Of a stretch of DNA of 64,000 nucleotides, positions 26,972-37,842 are shown piece after piece. The notes beneath the pieces were generated by a model, which was not told the DNA's origin, did not search any database, and saw only the letters and a list, made by a program, of their open reading frames with translations. Within the stretch, counting starts at the first letter, position 1. Every line of letters starts with the position of its first letter. Position numbers and translations under genes: made by a program. Source of the stretch: Salinisphaera sp. LB1 (GTDB lineage Bacteria > Pseudomonadota > Gammaproteobacteria > Nevskiales > Salinisphaeraceae); assembly GCF_003177035.1 (NCBI RefSeq), contig NZ_CP029488.1, positions 3,162,001 to 3,226,000 on the forward strand, in the 5' to 3' direction.

Positions 26972-27853
26972 ATGTCAGGAGAGATCAGGCTCGATTTCGA
27001 GCAGTTGCCGGCAGTGGCGCCGTCCTATTTTCGGGCGGTCGCGAATTTTGGCTCCGGGCTGTCCAAGGGCGAAACGATTCCCGAGATCGTTGCCCGATTG
27101 AATGACTTGGAAGTCAGGGCGGAGAATCTTGCGCGGTACCGCAGGGTCTGCGGTTTCCCGCGCGCCGACACCTTGCCGGTGACATACCCCCATGTCCTGG
27201 CGTTTCCCATGCATATGGCGGTGCTCACGCACAGGCGTTTCCCGCTCAAGTTGCTCGGGCTGATTCATGTGCGCAACCACATCACCCAGCATCGGGCGAT
27301 TCAGGCCGGCGAGCCGCTGGATCTGGTGGTCTCGGTGGGTGGGCATCGCGAGGCGGTCAAGGGCATCGAGTTCGATCTCGTCACCCGGGTCAACGATGCG
27401 AGCGGCGCCGCGATCTGGGAAGAAACCGGCGTGATGCTGTCGCGCGGCAAGGGCGGCTCCGGCGGCGCTTCGAGCAAGAAGCGACAGGCACCCGCAGCGG
27501 ATTTTACGCCCGCGGAGGAAGCCACCTGGCAGGTGCCTGCCGATATCGGTCGGCGCTATGCGTCGGCGGCCGGCGACTACAATCCCATTCATCTCAGCGC
27601 CTGGAGTGCCAAGCTGTTCGGCTTCCCGCGAGCTATCGCGACGGGTATGTGGATGAAGGCGCGGGCGGCCGCCGCGCTGCAGCCGCATCTGAGCTCCGAG
27701 GCTTATTCACTTTCGGTTGCCTTCAAGAAACCCGTGTTTCTACCGAGTACCTTGGTATTCCAGTACGGCGGCGCCGACAACGGCGTGGATTTTGCTTTAA
27801 CCAGTCGCTCCGGCGATGTTCAGCACCTCACGGGCGAGGTTCGATATTTGTGA
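26972..27853 (+). CDS. MaoC-like acyl dehydratase domain protein
   Basis: A 293-residue protein whose second half carries the MaoC hydratase-2 signature: YASAAGDYNPIHLSAWSAKLFGFPRAIATGMW (about residues 191-222), with the Asp and His of the catalytic motif. The first half is a degenerate hot-dog domain, making a double hot-dog monomer, as in (R)-specific enoyl-CoA hydratases and FAS-associated dehydratases. It likely acts on acyl-thioesters, but the chain length is not predictable. The ATG at 26972 is preceded by a weak purine-rich stretch; an in-frame start at 26912 is less likely. It stands alone between tRNA-Leu and galU. Confidence 0.83.
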   Translation: MSGEIRLDFEQLPAVAPSYFRAVANFGSGLSKGETIPEIVARLNDLEVRAENLARYRRVCGFPRADTLPVTYPHVLAFPMHMAVLTHRRFPLKLLGLIHVRNHITQHRAIQAGEPLDLVVSVGGHREAVKGIEFDLVTRVNDASGAAIWEETGVMLSRGKGGSGGASSKKRQAPAADFTPAEEATWQVPADIGRRYASAAGDYNPIHLSAWSAKLFGFPRAIATGMWMKARAAAALQPHLSSEAYSLSVAFKKPVFLPSTLVFQYGGADNGVDFALTSRSGDVQHLTGEVRYL

Positions 27854-27937
27854 GCCCGCGGCCGGTGCGGGTTGCCGCAGGCTGCGACAGATCGCGCGGC
27901 GACCACGACGGAATCAAGTTTAGATAAAGGAACTGTT

Positions 27938-28843
27938 ATGCGAATTCGTAAAGCGGTATTTCCGGTAGCCGGACTCGGCACCCGTTTTTTGCCGGCAACC
28001 AAGGCCAGTGCGAAGGAGATGCTGCCGGTGGTGGACAAGCCGCTCGTGCAATATGCGGTGAAGGAAGCGATTGCGGCCGGCGCCGAAGAGATGGTGTTCA
28101 TCACCAGCCATGCCAAGAATTCGATCATGGATCACTTCGACCGCGACTACGAACTCGAAGCCGCGTTGGAGGCCAAGGGCAAGGAAGAGTTGCTGGCCGC
28201 TGTGCACGACGTGCTGCCGCCGGGCATCAGCTGTGTGTACATTCGCCAGCCCGAGCAGCTTGGCCTGGGCGATGCGATTCGCTGCTCTCTGCCGGCGGTT
28301 GGCGATCAGGACTTTGCCGTGATTCTGGCCGACGATCTGATCGCCGGCTCGTTCCAGCCCTGTATGGCGCAGATGCACCGCGTGTATCAGGAGTACGGGA
28401 CCAGCGTACTGGCGGTACAGCGGGTGCCTTGGGAGGAAACCCACAAGTACGGCATCGTGCAGGCGGAGCCGATCGGGCCCGGCCTGTCCGAGATTCGCGG
28501 CATCGTCGAGAAACCAGCCACCGAGGAAGCGCCCTCAAATCTTGCCGTGGTCGGCCGTTATATCCTCACGCCGCGTATCTTCCGGCTGATCGACAAGACC
28601 AAGCCGGGTGCCGGCGGCGAGATTCAGCTGACCGACGCGATCGAAGCCCTGATGGGCGAACAGACCGTGCTGGCCTATGAGTTCGAAGGCACACGTTATG
28701 ACTGCGGCAGCAAATTCGGCTATCTGAAAGCCAATGTTGAAATGGGCCTTAAACACGCCGAAATCGGTGATGAGTTCCGGGATTATCTCAAGCGGCTCAC
28801 CGCGAGCTGGGACGACGATTCAGAAGCGAAGCAGGCCAGCTAG
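27938..28843 (+). CDS. galU: UTP-glucose-1-phosphate uridylyltransferase
   Basis: GalU makes UDP-glucose for envelope polysaccharides, trehalose and galactose metabolism. The 301-residue product begins MRIRKAVFPVAGLGTRFLPATKASAKEMLPVVDKP, containing the nucleotidyltransferase G-x-G-T-R and PK-like signature, and later has GLGDAIRC, DD near residue 130 and KPGAGGEIQLTDAI. The length and motifs match the E. coli and Pseudomonas enzymes. The ATG at 27938 follows AAAGGAAC. It stands alone before the sucA operon. Confidence 0.96.
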   Translation: MRIRKAVFPVAGLGTRFLPATKASAKEMLPVVDKPLVQYAVKEAIAAGAEEMVFITSHAKNSIMDHFDRDYELEAALEAKGKEELLAAVHDVLPPGISCVYIRQPEQLGLGDAIRCSLPAVGDQDFAVILADDLIAGSFQPCMAQMHRVYQEYGTSVLAVQRVPWEETHKYGIVQAEPIGPGLSEIRGIVEKPATEEAPSNLAVVGRYILTPRIFRLIDKTKPGAGGEIQLTDAIEALMGEQTVLAYEFEGTRYDCGSKFGYLKANVEMGLKHAEIGDEFRDYLKRLTASWDDDSEAKQAS

Positions 28844-28995
28844 CAGGCGGCCCGGAATGCCGGCGTTCGCGCCGGCCCGGGCCCTGGCAATTTGTTATCA
28901 TGAGCGCCCGGCGCGGACCGGATGATGGCAGCGGAGCGCCGGCCAACGACACCAGGGTGTATCCGGCACCTTGACACGGCCACAGACCAGTTTCT

Positions 28996-31911
28996 ATGAA
29001 AAGTGACTTGAACGACGAGTTCATCAGTACCTCCCCGTTGTTCGGCGGCAACTCTTCCTACGTCGAAGCCTATTACGAGCAATATCTCCGCGATCCGGAA
29101 TCAGTCGAGCCGAGTTGGCGCGAGTATTTCAAGAGCCTCAACGGCGATGGCCGTGGCAGCGATATCGCCCACGGCCCGATCCGCGATTCGTTCGTCGATG
29201 TACAGGCGTCGGCGGGGCAGGGCGCTTCGGCAAAACCGGGGCTTTCCTCGCGCGCGGCTCAGAAGCAGGCGGGCGTGTTGCAGTTGATCAACCATTATCG
29301 CAGCCGGGGACATCGGGTGGCCGATCTCGACCCGCTGGGACTGTACCAGCCGCCGGCGCTGCCGGATCTCGACCCGGCTTACCACGGGCTCGGCGAGGCG
29401 GATATGGACAAGGTGTTCAACACCGGTTCGCTGTACGCCCACGATGACGAGATGAAGCTGCGGGACATCATCGATGTCTGCAAGCAGGTGTACACGGGCA
29501 CGATCGGCACCGAGTACATGTATATTACCGATACCGAGCAGAAGCGCTGGATCCAGCGGCGCCTGGAAGCCGGCGTTGAGCACCCTGGACTCAAGGACGA
29601 TGAAAAGCTCGAGATCCTGCGCCAGCTGACGGCGGCTGAGGGCATTGAACGGTATCTGCATACCAAGTACGTCGGCCAGAAGCGTTTCTCGCTCGAAGGC
29701 GCGGACAGCATGATTCCGGCGCTCGACGAGTTGGTCCGTTCCGCCGCTCGCCATCACGTCGACGAAGTCGTGATCGGCATGGCGCACCGCGGTCGGCTCA
29801 ACGTGTTGGTCAATATTCTCGGCAAGGCGCCGAGCGAGCTGTTCGCCGAGTTCGAGGGCAAGTATGACGTCGAAGAGCTCGACATGTCGGGCGACGTCAA
29901 ATACCACCTCGGTTTCTCCACCGATATCGAAATCGAGGACGAACGCGTGCATCTGGTGCTCGCGTTCAACCCGTCCCATCTCGAGGCGGTCAATCCGGTC
30001 GCCCAGGGGTCGGTGAAAGCGCGTCAGGTGCGGCGCCACGACAGCGCTGGCGAGACCGTGCTGCCGGTGCTGATTCACGGCGATGCCTCGTTCGCCGGGC
30101 AGGGCATCGTCATGGAGACGCTGCAGTTGTCCCAGGCCGAAGGTTACTCGACCGGAGGCACGGTGCATCTGATCGTGAACAACCAGCTCGGTTTCACGAT
30201 GCAGGATCCGATCACCGGCAAGCAGGGCGAGATGTCGCGTACGTCGAACTACTGCACCGACATCGCCAAGATGCTCGAAGCGCCGGTGTTCCACGTCAAC
30301 GGTGACGACCCGGAGGCGGTGGTGTTCGTCATGCGCCTGGCCATGGATTATCGCGAGACCTTCGGCAAGGACGTGATCGTCGACATGATCTGCTATCGCC
30401 GGCAGGGGCATAACGAGGCGGATGAGCCCGCGGTCACCCAGCCGCTGATGTATCAGAAGGTCAAGAGCATGCAGACGACTCGCGTGCTGTATGCCAAGCA
30501 TCTGCAGGACATCGGCCTGATCGGCAGTGACGGCGCCCAGGAACTGTTCGACGCCTATCGCGACGGGCTCGACGCGGGCAAGAACATCAGTCGGACCACG
30601 CTCGGCATGGTGGGCAACGAACACACCGTGGACTGGGACAAGTACCGGCTCGATAAATGGTCGAACATTGTCAACACGTCGGTGCCGGTGGAGACATTGC
30701 GGCGTCTGTCTTCGGCCATGTACGACAGCCTGCCCGACGGTTTCGACTTGCACAAACGCGTGCAGCGCATCGTCGACGATCGGCGGAAAATGGCCGCCGG
30801 TGCGTCCCGGATCGACTGGGGGTTCGCCGAGCACATGGCTTATGCGAGCCTGCTCGACGATGGCTTCAACGTGCGGCTTTCCGGGCAGGACTCCGGTCGC
30901 GGCACGTTCTTCCATCGCCACGCCAAGATCTACAACCAGAAGGACGGCGAGGCGATCCTGCCGTTGAACGAATGCTCGCGCGACGGCACCACCTTCGAGG
31001 TTCACGACACGCTGTTGTCGGAGGCCGGTGTGCTCGGCTTCGAATACGGCTATGCCTCGGCCGATCCGGATACATTGACAATCTGGGAAGCCCAGTTCGG
31101 CGACTTCGTCAATGGTGCCCAGGTGATCATCGACCAGTTCATTGCCAGCGGCCGGGCCAAGTGGGGCCGGATGTGCGGGCTGACGATGTTCCTGCCGCAT
31201 GGTTACGAGGGTCAGGGCCCGGAGCATTCATCGGCCCGTCTGGAGCGTTTCCTGCAGTTGTGCGCCGAGCGCCACATGATCGTCTGCGTGCCCTCGACGC
31301 CGGCGCAGTGGTTCCATCTCCTGCGTCAGCAGATGGTGCGCAATCTGCGCATGCCGCTGGTCGTACTCACACCCAAGAGCCTGCTGCGTCATCGCCTGTC
31401 GACGTCGACACTGGAGGATCTGGCGGACGGTCACTTCCAGTTCGTGATCGACGACACCGCCGATCTCGATGCGGACAAGGTCAAGCGCGTGGTGTTCTGC
31501 AGCGGCAAGGTCTACTACGACCTGTACCAGGAGCGGTCAGAGCGCGAACTCGATGATGTGGCGCTGGTGCGCATCGAGCAGCTATACCCCTTCCCGGCCC
31601 AGGATTATGCCGCCGCACTGGCGCGTTATCCGAATGCCGATCAGATCGTCTGGTGTCAGGAAGAACCCGAGAACCAGGGTGCCTGGTATCAGATCAAGCA
31701 TCGCCTGCAGGTGCCGCTGGAAGATCATCACGAACTGCTCTATGCCACGCGCCCGGGCGCGGCAACTACCGCGGTGGGCTACCACAAGCTGCATGTGCGG
31801 CAGCAGGAGGCGGTGGTCGAGGCTGGTCTGGTCGGCGGCGAGCACCTGATCGAGAAAGGCACGGTCAAGGCCGATCCGCGCGGCAAGAAATCCGGCGTCC
31901 GCAACAAGTAG
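28996..31911 (+). CDS. sucA: 2-oxoglutarate dehydrogenase E1 component
   Basis: SucA is the thiamine-diphosphate decarboxylase of the 2-oxoglutarate dehydrogenase complex in the citric acid cycle. The product is 971 residues, slightly longer than E. coli SucA (933). The N-terminus has [33 protein letters not shown], typical of the family. The catalytic core has [16 protein letters not shown] (about residues 261-276), GDASFAGQG and the TPP-binding [18 protein letters not shown], followed by [14 protein letters not shown]-terminal transketolase-like segments include [20 protein letters not shown]. It is first in a sucA-sucB-lpd operon. Confidence 0.97.
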   Translation: MKSDLNDEFISTSPLFGGNSSYVEAYYEQYLRDPESVEPSWREYFKSLNGDGRGSDIAHGPIRDSFVDVQASAGQGASAKPGLSSRAAQKQAGVLQLINHYRSRGHRVADLDPLGLYQPPALPDLDPAYHGLGEADMDKVFNTGSLYAHDDEMKLRDIIDVCKQVYTGTIGTEYMYITDTEQKRWIQRRLEAGVEHPGLKDDEKLEILRQLTAAEGIERYLHTKYVGQKRFSLEGADSMIPALDELVRSAARHHVDEVVIGMAHRGRLNVLVNILGKAPSELFAEFEGKYDVEELDMSGDVKYHLGFSTDIEIEDERVHLVLAFNPSHLEAVNPVAQGSVKARQVRRHDSAGETVLPVLIHGDASFAGQGIVMETLQLSQAEGYSTGGTVHLIVNNQLGFTMQDPITGKQGEMSRTSNYCTDIAKMLEAPVFHVNGDDPEAVVFVMRLAMDYRETFGKDVIVDMICYRRQGHNEADEPAVTQPLMYQKVKSMQTTRVLYAKHLQDIGLIGSDGAQELFDAYRDGLDAGKNISRTTLGMVGNEHTVDWDKYRLDKWSNIVNTSVPVETLRRLSSAMYDSLPDGFDLHKRVQRIVDDRRKMAAGASRIDWGFAEHMAYASLLDDGFNVRLSGQDSGRGTFFHRHAKIYNQKDGEAILPLNECSRDGTTFEVHDTLLSEAGVLGFEYGYASADPDTLTIWEAQFGDFVNGAQVIIDQFIASGRAKWGRMCGLTMFLPHGYEGQGPEHSSARLERFLQLCAERHMIVCVPSTPAQWFHLLRQQMVRNLRMPLVVLTPKSLLRHRLSTSTLEDLADGHFQFVIDDTADLDADKVKRVVFCSGKVYYDLYQERSERELDDVALVRIEQLYPFPAQDYAAALARYPNADQIVWCQEEPENQGAWYQIKHRLQVPLEDHHELLYATRPGAATTAVGYHKLHVRQQEAVVEAGLVGGEHLIEKGTVKADPRGKKSGVRNK

Positions 31912-31957
31912 TGAAGCGGATCAACATTCACAGACAAACGACGAATCAGGAATAGTA

Positions 31958-33262
31958 ATGGCGACAGAAGTCAAAGTGCCGGAGCTGCCGGAATCGGTCA
32001 GCGAGGCCACGGTTGGCGAATGGCAGAAAAAGCAGGGCGACGCGGTCGAACGCGACGAGAACCTGCTGGATCTCGAGACTGACAAGGTAGTGCTCGAAGT
32101 GCCGGCCGTTGCTGCTGGCAAACTCGCCGAAATCAAGGTCCAGGCGGGTGACACCGTCCAGGCCGGCGATGTGCTCGCGATCATCGAGGAAGGCGCGGCC
32201 GGTGATGCCGGCGGCGACGAATCCGACGACGAGGCGAGCGAGGACACGAGCCAATCTGCGGCCAGCCAGGCCTCGTCGAGCCAGGACACGTCGGATGAAC
32301 ACGCCGATGGCTCGGGCAGCGACGACGCGCTGGCGAGCCCCGCGGCCAGCAAACTCATGGATGAGAACGACGTCGCCGCGCGCGATGTGACGGGCACCGG
32401 CAAGGACGGCCGCATCACCAAGGCCGACGTGCAGAAGGCGATCGAAGACAAGCCCGCGGCCAGCGGCAAGAGCGCTTCGGGCAGTAGCCGTGATAAAAGC
32501 GCCGAACAGGCGCCAGCGACCGAGCAGGCCGACCGTCAGGCGCTGGGCGAGGTGTCGCCCGAGCGCGTCGAGCAGCGCGTGCCGATGACGCGGATCCGCC
32601 AGCGCATCGCCGAACGCCTGCTGGATGCCTCGCAGAACACCGCCATGCTGACCACCTTCAACGAGGTGGACATGAAAGCGGTCATGGATCTGCGTGCGCA
32701 GTACAAGGAAAAGTTCGAGAAGGACCACGAGGTCAAGCTCGGTTTCATGTCGTTCTTCGTCAAGGCGGCGGTCGAGGCGCTCAAGCGCTATCCGATCATG
32801 AACGCCTCGATCGACGAGGGCGATATCGTCTACCACGGTTACTATGACATCGGCGTGGCCGTGTCCTCGCCACGTGGTCTGCTCGTGCCGGTGCTGCGAG
32901 ACGCCGACCAGCAGTCGTATGCCCAGGTCGAGTCCAAGATCCGCGATTTCGGCAAGCGGGCCCAGGACGGCAAGGTCACGATGGACGAGATGACCGGCGG
33001 CACGTTCACGATCACCAATGGCGGCGTGTTTGGCTCGCTGCTGTCGACGCCGATCATCAACCCCCCGCAGGCGGCGATTCTCGGCATGCATGCGACCAAC
33101 GACAAGCCGGTCGTGCGCAATGGCGAAATCGTGATCCGGCCGATGATGATGCTGGCCGTGTCCTACGATCATCGCTTGATCGACGGCCGCGACGCGGTGT
33201 TGTTCCTGCGCGCGATCAAGGAACTGCTCGAGGATCCGGCGCGACTTCTGCTGCAGGTCTGA
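31958..33262 (+). CDS. sucB: 2-oxoglutarate dehydrogenase E2, dihydrolipoyl succinyltransferase
   Basis: SucB forms the core of the 2-oxoglutarate dehydrogenase complex. The 434-residue product has one N-terminal lipoyl domain with the lipoylated lysine K43 in [10 protein letters not shown], an Ala/Ser/Asp-rich flexible linker (about 85-125), a peripheral subunit-binding domain ([32 protein letters not shown], about 127-158), and the catalytic domain ending in [16 protein letters not shown] with the active-site His and Asp. It lies 46 bases after sucA. The single lipoyl domain and the gene position separate it from pyruvate dehydrogenase E2. Confidence 0.96.
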   Translation: MATEVKVPELPESVSEATVGEWQKKQGDAVERDENLLDLETDKVVLEVPAVAAGKLAEIKVQAGDTVQAGDVLAIIEEGAAGDAGGDESDDEASEDTSQSAASQASSSQDTSDEHADGSGSDDALASPAASKLMDENDVAARDVTGTGKDGRITKADVQKAIEDKPAASGKSASGSSRDKSAEQAPATEQADRQALGEVSPERVEQRVPMTRIRQRIAERLLDASQNTAMLTTFNEVDMKAVMDLRAQYKEKFEKDHEVKLGFMSFFVKAAVEALKRYPIMNASIDEGDIVYHGYYDIGVAVSSPRGLLVPVLRDADQQSYAQVESKIRDFGKRAQDGKVTMDEMTGGTFTITNGGVFGSLLSTPIINPPQAAILGMHATNDKPVVRNGEIVIRPMMMLAVSYDHRLIDGRDAVLFLRAIKELLEDPARLLLQV

Positions 33263-33273
33263 TTCGATTCCGA

Positions 33274-33300
33274 CGCGCCGGCTCCATGCCGGCGCGCTTC
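33274..33300 (+). terminator. Hairpin between sucB and lpd, possible attenuator
   Basis: The stem CGCGCCGGC / GCCGGCGCG around loop TCCAT is followed by CTTCTTTAT, only weakly T-rich. It may partly terminate or protect the sucAB message ahead of lpd. Confidence 0.45.
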
Positions 33301-33326
33301 TTTATAGAAATCAAGCAAGGACAAGC

Positions 33327-34766
33327 ATGAGCAAGCAATACGATGTCGTGGTGATCGGTGCGGGACCGGCCGGTTATGTGGCCGCGATCCGTGCCGCCCA
33401 GCTCGGTATGAAGGTCGTCTGCATCGACAAATGGCTCAATCTCGACAACAAGCCCTCGCTCGGCGGCACCTGTCTCAATGCCGGTTGTATTCCGTCGAAG
33501 GCGCTGCTGGAGTCCAGCGAGCTCTACCACCGCGCCAATCACGAGTTCGCCACCCATGGTCTCAAGGTCGGCGATGTCGAGATGGATATCGCCCAGATGC
33601 AGAAGCGCAAGGCCGGTGTGGTGAATGAACTCACCGGCGGCATTGCCAGTCTGTTCAAGGCGAACGGCGTGGAATCCATGGCCGGCAGCGGCCAGGTCGT
33701 GGATTCCGGTGAGGTGAAATACACCAGCCATGATGGCAACGAAGAGACGATCGAGGCCGAGCACATCATCATCGCCTCCGGCTCGATTCCGGTGGAGCTG
33801 GATATCGCGCCGTTCGACGGCGAGCTGATCGTCGATTCCTGGGGCGCGCTCGAATTCGACGAAGTGCCGAAGAAGATCGGCGTCATCGGCGCCGGTTATA
33901 TCGGCGTGGAACTGGGCAGTGTCTGGTCGCGCCTGGGCGCCGAGGTCACATTGCTGGAAGCGGTCGAGGACTTCATGCCGATCGCCGATCGCGACGTGGC
34001 CAAGGAAGCGCTCAAGACGTTCAAGAAGCAGGGCCTGGATATTCAGCTCGGCGCGCGCGTGACCTCGGCCAAGACCAACAAGAAATCGGTCCGGGTCGAA
34101 TACACCCAGGGCGACGAAAACAAGAGTGAAACCTTCGACCGCCTGATCGTGGCCGTCGGCCGCCGGCCGAACACGGCCAATCTGTGCGCCAAGGGCGCTC
34201 AGGTCGAGCTCGACGACAAGGGCTTTGTCGACACAGACGATTTCTATCGCACCAGCCTGCCGGGCGTTTATGCGGTCGGCGACGTGGTCGGCAACCCGAT
34301 GCTGGCGCACAAGGGCATGGAAGAAGGCGCCACGGTCGCCGAAATCCTCGCGGGCCAGAAGCCGCACGTAAACTATGACGCGATCCCGTCGGTGGTCTAC
34401 ACCGCGCCGGAACTCGCCTGGGTCGGCAAGAGCGAAGCGCAGGTGAAATCGGCCGGTATCGATTATCGGGTCGGGCAGATTCCGTTTTCAGCCAACGGCC
34501 GCGCCAAGGCGCTGGGCCAGCAGGGCGGCTTCGTCAAGATGATCGCCGACGCCCAGACCGACGAGATCCTCGGCGTGCACATGATCGGGCCGTATGTGTC
34601 CGAACTGGTGCAGGAAATGGTTGTTGCCATGGAGTACCGGGCTTCGAGCGAGGACATCGCGCGCATCATGCACGGGCATCCGACCCTGTCGGAGACGGTG
34701 CACGAGGCGGCGCTTGCCGTCGACGGGCGTCCGATTCACTTCCCGCCGCCGCGCAAGAAGAAGTAG
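33327..34766 (+). CDS. lpdA: Dihydrolipoyl dehydrogenase
   Basis: The E3 flavoprotein that reoxidises the lipoyl groups of 2-oxoacid dehydrogenases. The 479-residue product has the FAD motif VVIGAGPAGYVAAIRAAQLG (residues 7-26), the redox disulfide GGTCLNAGCIPSKALLE (C-x4-C, about 49-65), the NAD motif VIGAGYIGVELGSVW (about 188-202), TSLPGVYAVGDVVGNPMLAHKG near 309-330, and the C-terminal His-Glu pair in HGHPTLSETVHEAAL. It is third in the sucAB-lpd operon, 64 bases after sucB, so it mainly serves 2-oxoglutarate dehydrogenase. Confidence 0.96.
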   Translation: MSKQYDVVVIGAGPAGYVAAIRAAQLGMKVVCIDKWLNLDNKPSLGGTCLNAGCIPSKALLESSELYHRANHEFATHGLKVGDVEMDIAQMQKRKAGVVNELTGGIASLFKANGVESMAGSGQVVDSGEVKYTSHDGNEETIEAEHIIIASGSIPVELDIAPFDGELIVDSWGALEFDEVPKKIGVIGAGYIGVELGSVWSRLGAEVTLLEAVEDFMPIADRDVAKEALKTFKKQGLDIQLGARVTSAKTNKKSVRVEYTQGDENKSETFDRLIVAVGRRPNTANLCAKGAQVELDDKGFVDTDDFYRTSLPGVYAVGDVVGNPMLAHKGMEEGATVAEILAGQKPHVNYDAIPSVVYTAPELAWVGKSEAQVKSAGIDYRVGQIPFSANGRAKALGQQGGFVKMIADAQTDEILGVHMIGPYVSELVQEMVVAMEYRASSEDIARIMHGHPTLSETVHEAALAVDGRPIHFPPPRKKK

Positions 34767-34780
34767 GCAGCCGGGGCGAT

Positions 34781-34816
34781 CTGCGGGTTCCGACGGGGAG
34801 CGGTCGGAATCCGCGG
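34781..34816 (+). terminator. Long hairpin after lpd
   Basis: The stem CTGCGGGTTCCGAC / GTCGGAATCCGCGG (two G-T-type pairs) around an eight-base loop lies 15 bases after the lpd stop. The T-run is poor. It probably ends or stabilises the suc operon transcript. Confidence 0.5.
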
Positions 34817-34900
34817 CTTGTACCACGGACCGCTGCGCTGGCGCGCCGTGTAGACTCCCGGGGCCTTGGCGCTTTCCTTACCCTCGCCGGTTGCCCCTGT

Positions 34901-36862
34901 ATGACTGACCAGAGCGACGAGCGCTCGCTGGCCCGCCACGCGCGCCAGGACGACGCCCCGAAGCCGAACCACACCGGCCAGGAATCGGCGCGGGCGGACG
35001 AACCCAACGGCAAGTCCATGCCGTTTCTCTGTCTGGCTGCGCTGGGTATTGTTTACGGCGATATCGGCACCAGCCCGATCTATGCGCTGCGCGAAGCCTT
35101 CTATGCGCATGCCAGCATCGGTACGCAGGCGGCCAATGTCTATGGCGTGCTATCGCTGATGTTCTGGTCGTTGATCATCGTCATCTCGGTCAAGTACCTG
35201 TCGGTGGTCATGCGGGCGTCCAACAACGGCGAGGGCGGCATCATCGCGTTGGTGGCGTTGCTCAATCCGTGGAAGACCGAGAAGACCAGCCGGCGCTACA
35301 TTCTCATGCTGCTCGGCCTGTTCGGGGCGGCCTTGCTCTACGGCGACGGCACGATCACGCCGGCGATCTCGGTCCTGAGCGCCATCGAGGGGCTCCAGGT
35401 CGCCACGCCGGCCTTCAAGCCCTACGTGGTGCCGATCACGATCGTGATCCTGATCGGCCTGTTTCTCATCCAGCGCCGCGGTACCGCCGCGGTCGGGGCG
35501 TTCTTCGGGCCGGTCATGCTGCTCTGGTTCGCCGTGCTCGGCGTGCTGGGTCTCGGCGGCATCATCCACAACCCGGGGGTGTTTGCCGCGATCAACCCGG
35601 CCTATGCCGTCGCGTTCTTCGTCACGAATGGCTTTGCCGGCTTCCTCGTCATGGGCACCGTATTCCTGGTCGTCACCGGCGGCGAGGCGCTCTATGCCGA
35701 TATGGGGCATTTCGGTATCGCGCCTATTCGCATCGCCTGGTTCGCGGTGGTTCTGCCCGGGTTGCTACTCAATTATTTCGGCCAGGGCGCGCTGATGCTG
35801 TCGAACCCGCAGACGCGCGAGCCGTTCTACGACCTCGCGCCGCACTGGGCGCTGTATCCGGTGGTACTGATCGCCACGCTGGCGACGGTGATCGCTTCCC
35901 AGGCGGTGATTTCCGGCGTGTTCTCGCTCACGCGCCAGGCGGTTCAGCTCGGGCAGCTGCCCCGGCTGCGCATTATCCAGACATCGCGCGAGTCCTACGG
36001 CCAGATCTACATCCCGATGATGAACTGGATTTTGATGGCCGCGACCATTGGCCTCGTGATCGGGTTCAAGAGTTCGGACCGACTGGCCTCGGCCTACGGC
36101 GTGGCCGTGTCGCTGGACATGGTGATCACCACGCTGCTTGCGTTTTTCGTGGCCCGTCGTTGGGGCTGGTTTCCGAACATCGCCGCCGGTATCGCGCTGG
36201 TGCTGATCGTGATCGATCTGTCGTTCTTCGGCGCCAACATCTTCAAGATTCCCGACGGTGGCTGGTATCCGCTGCTCGTGGCCGCCCTGATTTTCTTCAT
36301 TATGGCGACCTGGCGAACCGGCCGTGAACTGGTGGGTCGGCATCTGGATGAAGAGACCGAGCCCCTGGATGAGTTCATCCAGGCGCACGCCGATGAGAGC
36401 TTTCGCGTGGCCGGCACGGCCGTGTTCATGACTGGGGCGACCCGCAAGACACCGCCGATGCTGCTGCACCATCTGCGCCACAACAAGGTGTTGCACGCGC
36501 AAGTGATCCTGCTGACCGTGCATACGCGCGATGTGCCGCGGGTGGCGGCTGCCGAGCGCATGGACATCGAAGACCTCGGTCGCGGTTTTTATCGCATGCA
36601 GCTCTACTACGGTTTCATGCAGACCGCGAATGTGCCGGTGGCGTTGCGGTTTGCGCGGGAATACGGGCTGGAGATCGATGTCGAGGAAACAACGTATTAC
36701 GTCGGTCGCGAGACACTGATCCCCACTGCGGAGGTGCCGGGCATGATGGTCTGGCGCGAACGGCTGTTCGCCTATATGTCGCGTAACGCCGTGCCGGCGA
36801 CGGCGTATTACCTGATTCCCAGTGACCGGGTCGTTGAACTCGGGCTTCAGATTGAGCTTTAG
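34901..36862 (+). CDS. kup: Low-affinity potassium transporter Kup
   Basis: Kup is a constitutive H+-coupled K+ importer of the KUP/HAK/KT family. The 653-residue product has a short charged N-terminus and then LCLAALGIVYGDIGTSPIYALREAF, the family signature in helix 1 (about residues 46-70). Around twelve membrane helices follow, including YGDGTITPAISVLSAIEGL and VFLVVTGGEALYADMGHFG, and a cytosolic C-terminal domain of about 180 residues. The length matches the bacterial family. It is a single gene between the suc operon and yebC. Confidence 0.96.
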   Translation: MTDQSDERSLARHARQDDAPKPNHTGQESARADEPNGKSMPFLCLAALGIVYGDIGTSPIYALREAFYAHASIGTQAANVYGVLSLMFWSLIIVISVKYLSVVMRASNNGEGGIIALVALLNPWKTEKTSRRYILMLLGLFGAALLYGDGTITPAISVLSAIEGLQVATPAFKPYVVPITIVILIGLFLIQRRGTAAVGAFFGPVMLLWFAVLGVLGLGGIIHNPGVFAAINPAYAVAFFVTNGFAGFLVMGTVFLVVTGGEALYADMGHFGIAPIRIAWFAVVLPGLLLNYFGQGALMLSNPQTREPFYDLAPHWALYPVVLIATLATVIASQAVISGVFSLTRQAVQLGQLPRLRIIQTSRESYGQIYIPMMNWILMAATIGLVIGFKSSDRLASAYGVAVSLDMVITTLLAFFVARRWGWFPNIAAGIALVLIVIDLSFFGANIFKIPDGGWYPLLVAALIFFIMATWRTGRELVGRHLDEETEPLDEFIQAHADESFRVAGTAVFMTGATRKTPPMLLHHLRHNKVLHAQVILLTVHTRDVPRVAAAERMDIEDLGRGFYRMQLYYGFMQTANVPVALRFAREYGLEIDVEETTYYVGRETLIPTAEVPGMMVWRERLFAYMSRNAVPATAYYLIPSDRVVELGLQIEL

Positions 36863-37089
36863 GTATCCAGTCCCGCCAACAAATGGTTTGGCTGGAAAAA
36901 ATGGCTCAGGGTTGCGATGTTGCCGGCAGGCCAGCGCCGGGATGGATGACGCGATGCCAATCCGAGCGGCTGGTGACGCCTTGCTTTCGCGGGTCGCCGC
37001 GATGAATCCGCTCCGGGTGACGGCTTTCCCTGCGCGAGGCGGCATGCAGCCTGTTAAAATGCCGCCGAGCGTATCCAGACGAGGCGTTT

Positions 37090-37839
37090 ATGGCAGGGCA
37101 TAGTAAATGGGCGAATATCCAGCACCGGAAGAAGGCCCAGGACAAGAAGCGCGCCAAGGTATTCACGCGGCTGATTCGCGAGATCACGGTCGCGGCCCGC
37201 ATGGGCGGTTCGGATCCCAACGATAATCCGCGGCTGCGCCTGGCCTGGGACAAGGCGTTGGCCGCGAACATGCCCAAGGACAACATCGAGCGCGCGGCCA
37301 AGCGCGGCGCGGGCGAGTCCGGCGGCGACAACTACGAGGAAGTGCGTTACGAGGGGTACGGCCCGCAGGGCGCGGCGATCATGGTCGACTGCATGACCGA
37401 CAACCGCAATCGCACCGTCTCCGAAATCCGCTATGCGTTCAGCCGCAACGGCGGCAATATGGGCGCCGACGGGTCCGTGGCGTATCTGTTCGATCGCAAG
37501 GGCGTGCTGACTTTTTCGCCCGAGGTAAGCGACGAGGACGTGCTCGACCCAGCGCTGGAGGCCGGCGCCGAGGATCTGGTGGAGTACGAGGACGGTTCGT
37601 TCGAGGTGCTCACCGCGCCGGACGACTACGCTGAGGTGCGTCAGGCGGTCGAGTCGGCCGGGTTCGCGCCTGCCGATGCCGACGTCACCATGCGCCCGGC
37701 AACCACGGTGGAACTGACCGGCGACGCGGCCCGCACCTGTCTCAAGTTGATCGATGCGCTGGAAGACATCGACGACGTGCAGAACGTCTACACCAACGTC
37801 GAATTCGACGAGGAATCGCTCTCGGACGAGGCGGCCTAG
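37090..37839 (+). CDS. yebC: YebC/PmpR family protein
   Basis: YebC is a DNA/RNA-associated regulator; recent work on family members links it to translation of proline-rich stretches, and PmpR of Pseudomonas represses quorum sensing. The 249-residue product begins [37 protein letters not shown], the family hallmark, then [31 protein letters not shown]. The length is exactly typical. It is the upstream neighbour of ruvC in many gammaproteobacteria; here an inverted-repeat element (37843-38117) lies between the two. Confidence 0.95.
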   Translation: MAGHSKWANIQHRKKAQDKKRAKVFTRLIREITVAARMGGSDPNDNPRLRLAWDKALAANMPKDNIERAAKRGAGESGGDNYEEVRYEGYGPQGAAIMVDCMTDNRNRTVSEIRYAFSRNGGNMGADGSVAYLFDRKGVLTFSPEVSDEDVLDPALEAGAEDLVEYEDGSFEVLTAPDDYAEVRQAVESAGFAPADADVTMRPATTVELTGDAARTCLKLIDALEDIDDVQNVYTNVEFDEESLSDEAA

Positions 37840-37842
37840 GGC

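Noticed and set aside
29101-31227. 708-residue open frame on the minus strand inside sucA
   Set aside because: Antisense of sucA, His/Val/Arg-rich composition, no recognisable domain.
31946-33172. 408-residue minus-strand frame opposite sucB
   Set aside because: Antisense shadow of the lipoyl succinyltransferase gene.
35269-36327. 352-residue plus-strand frame shifted within kup
   Set aside because: Out-of-frame reading of kup; Arg/Gly-rich with no motif.
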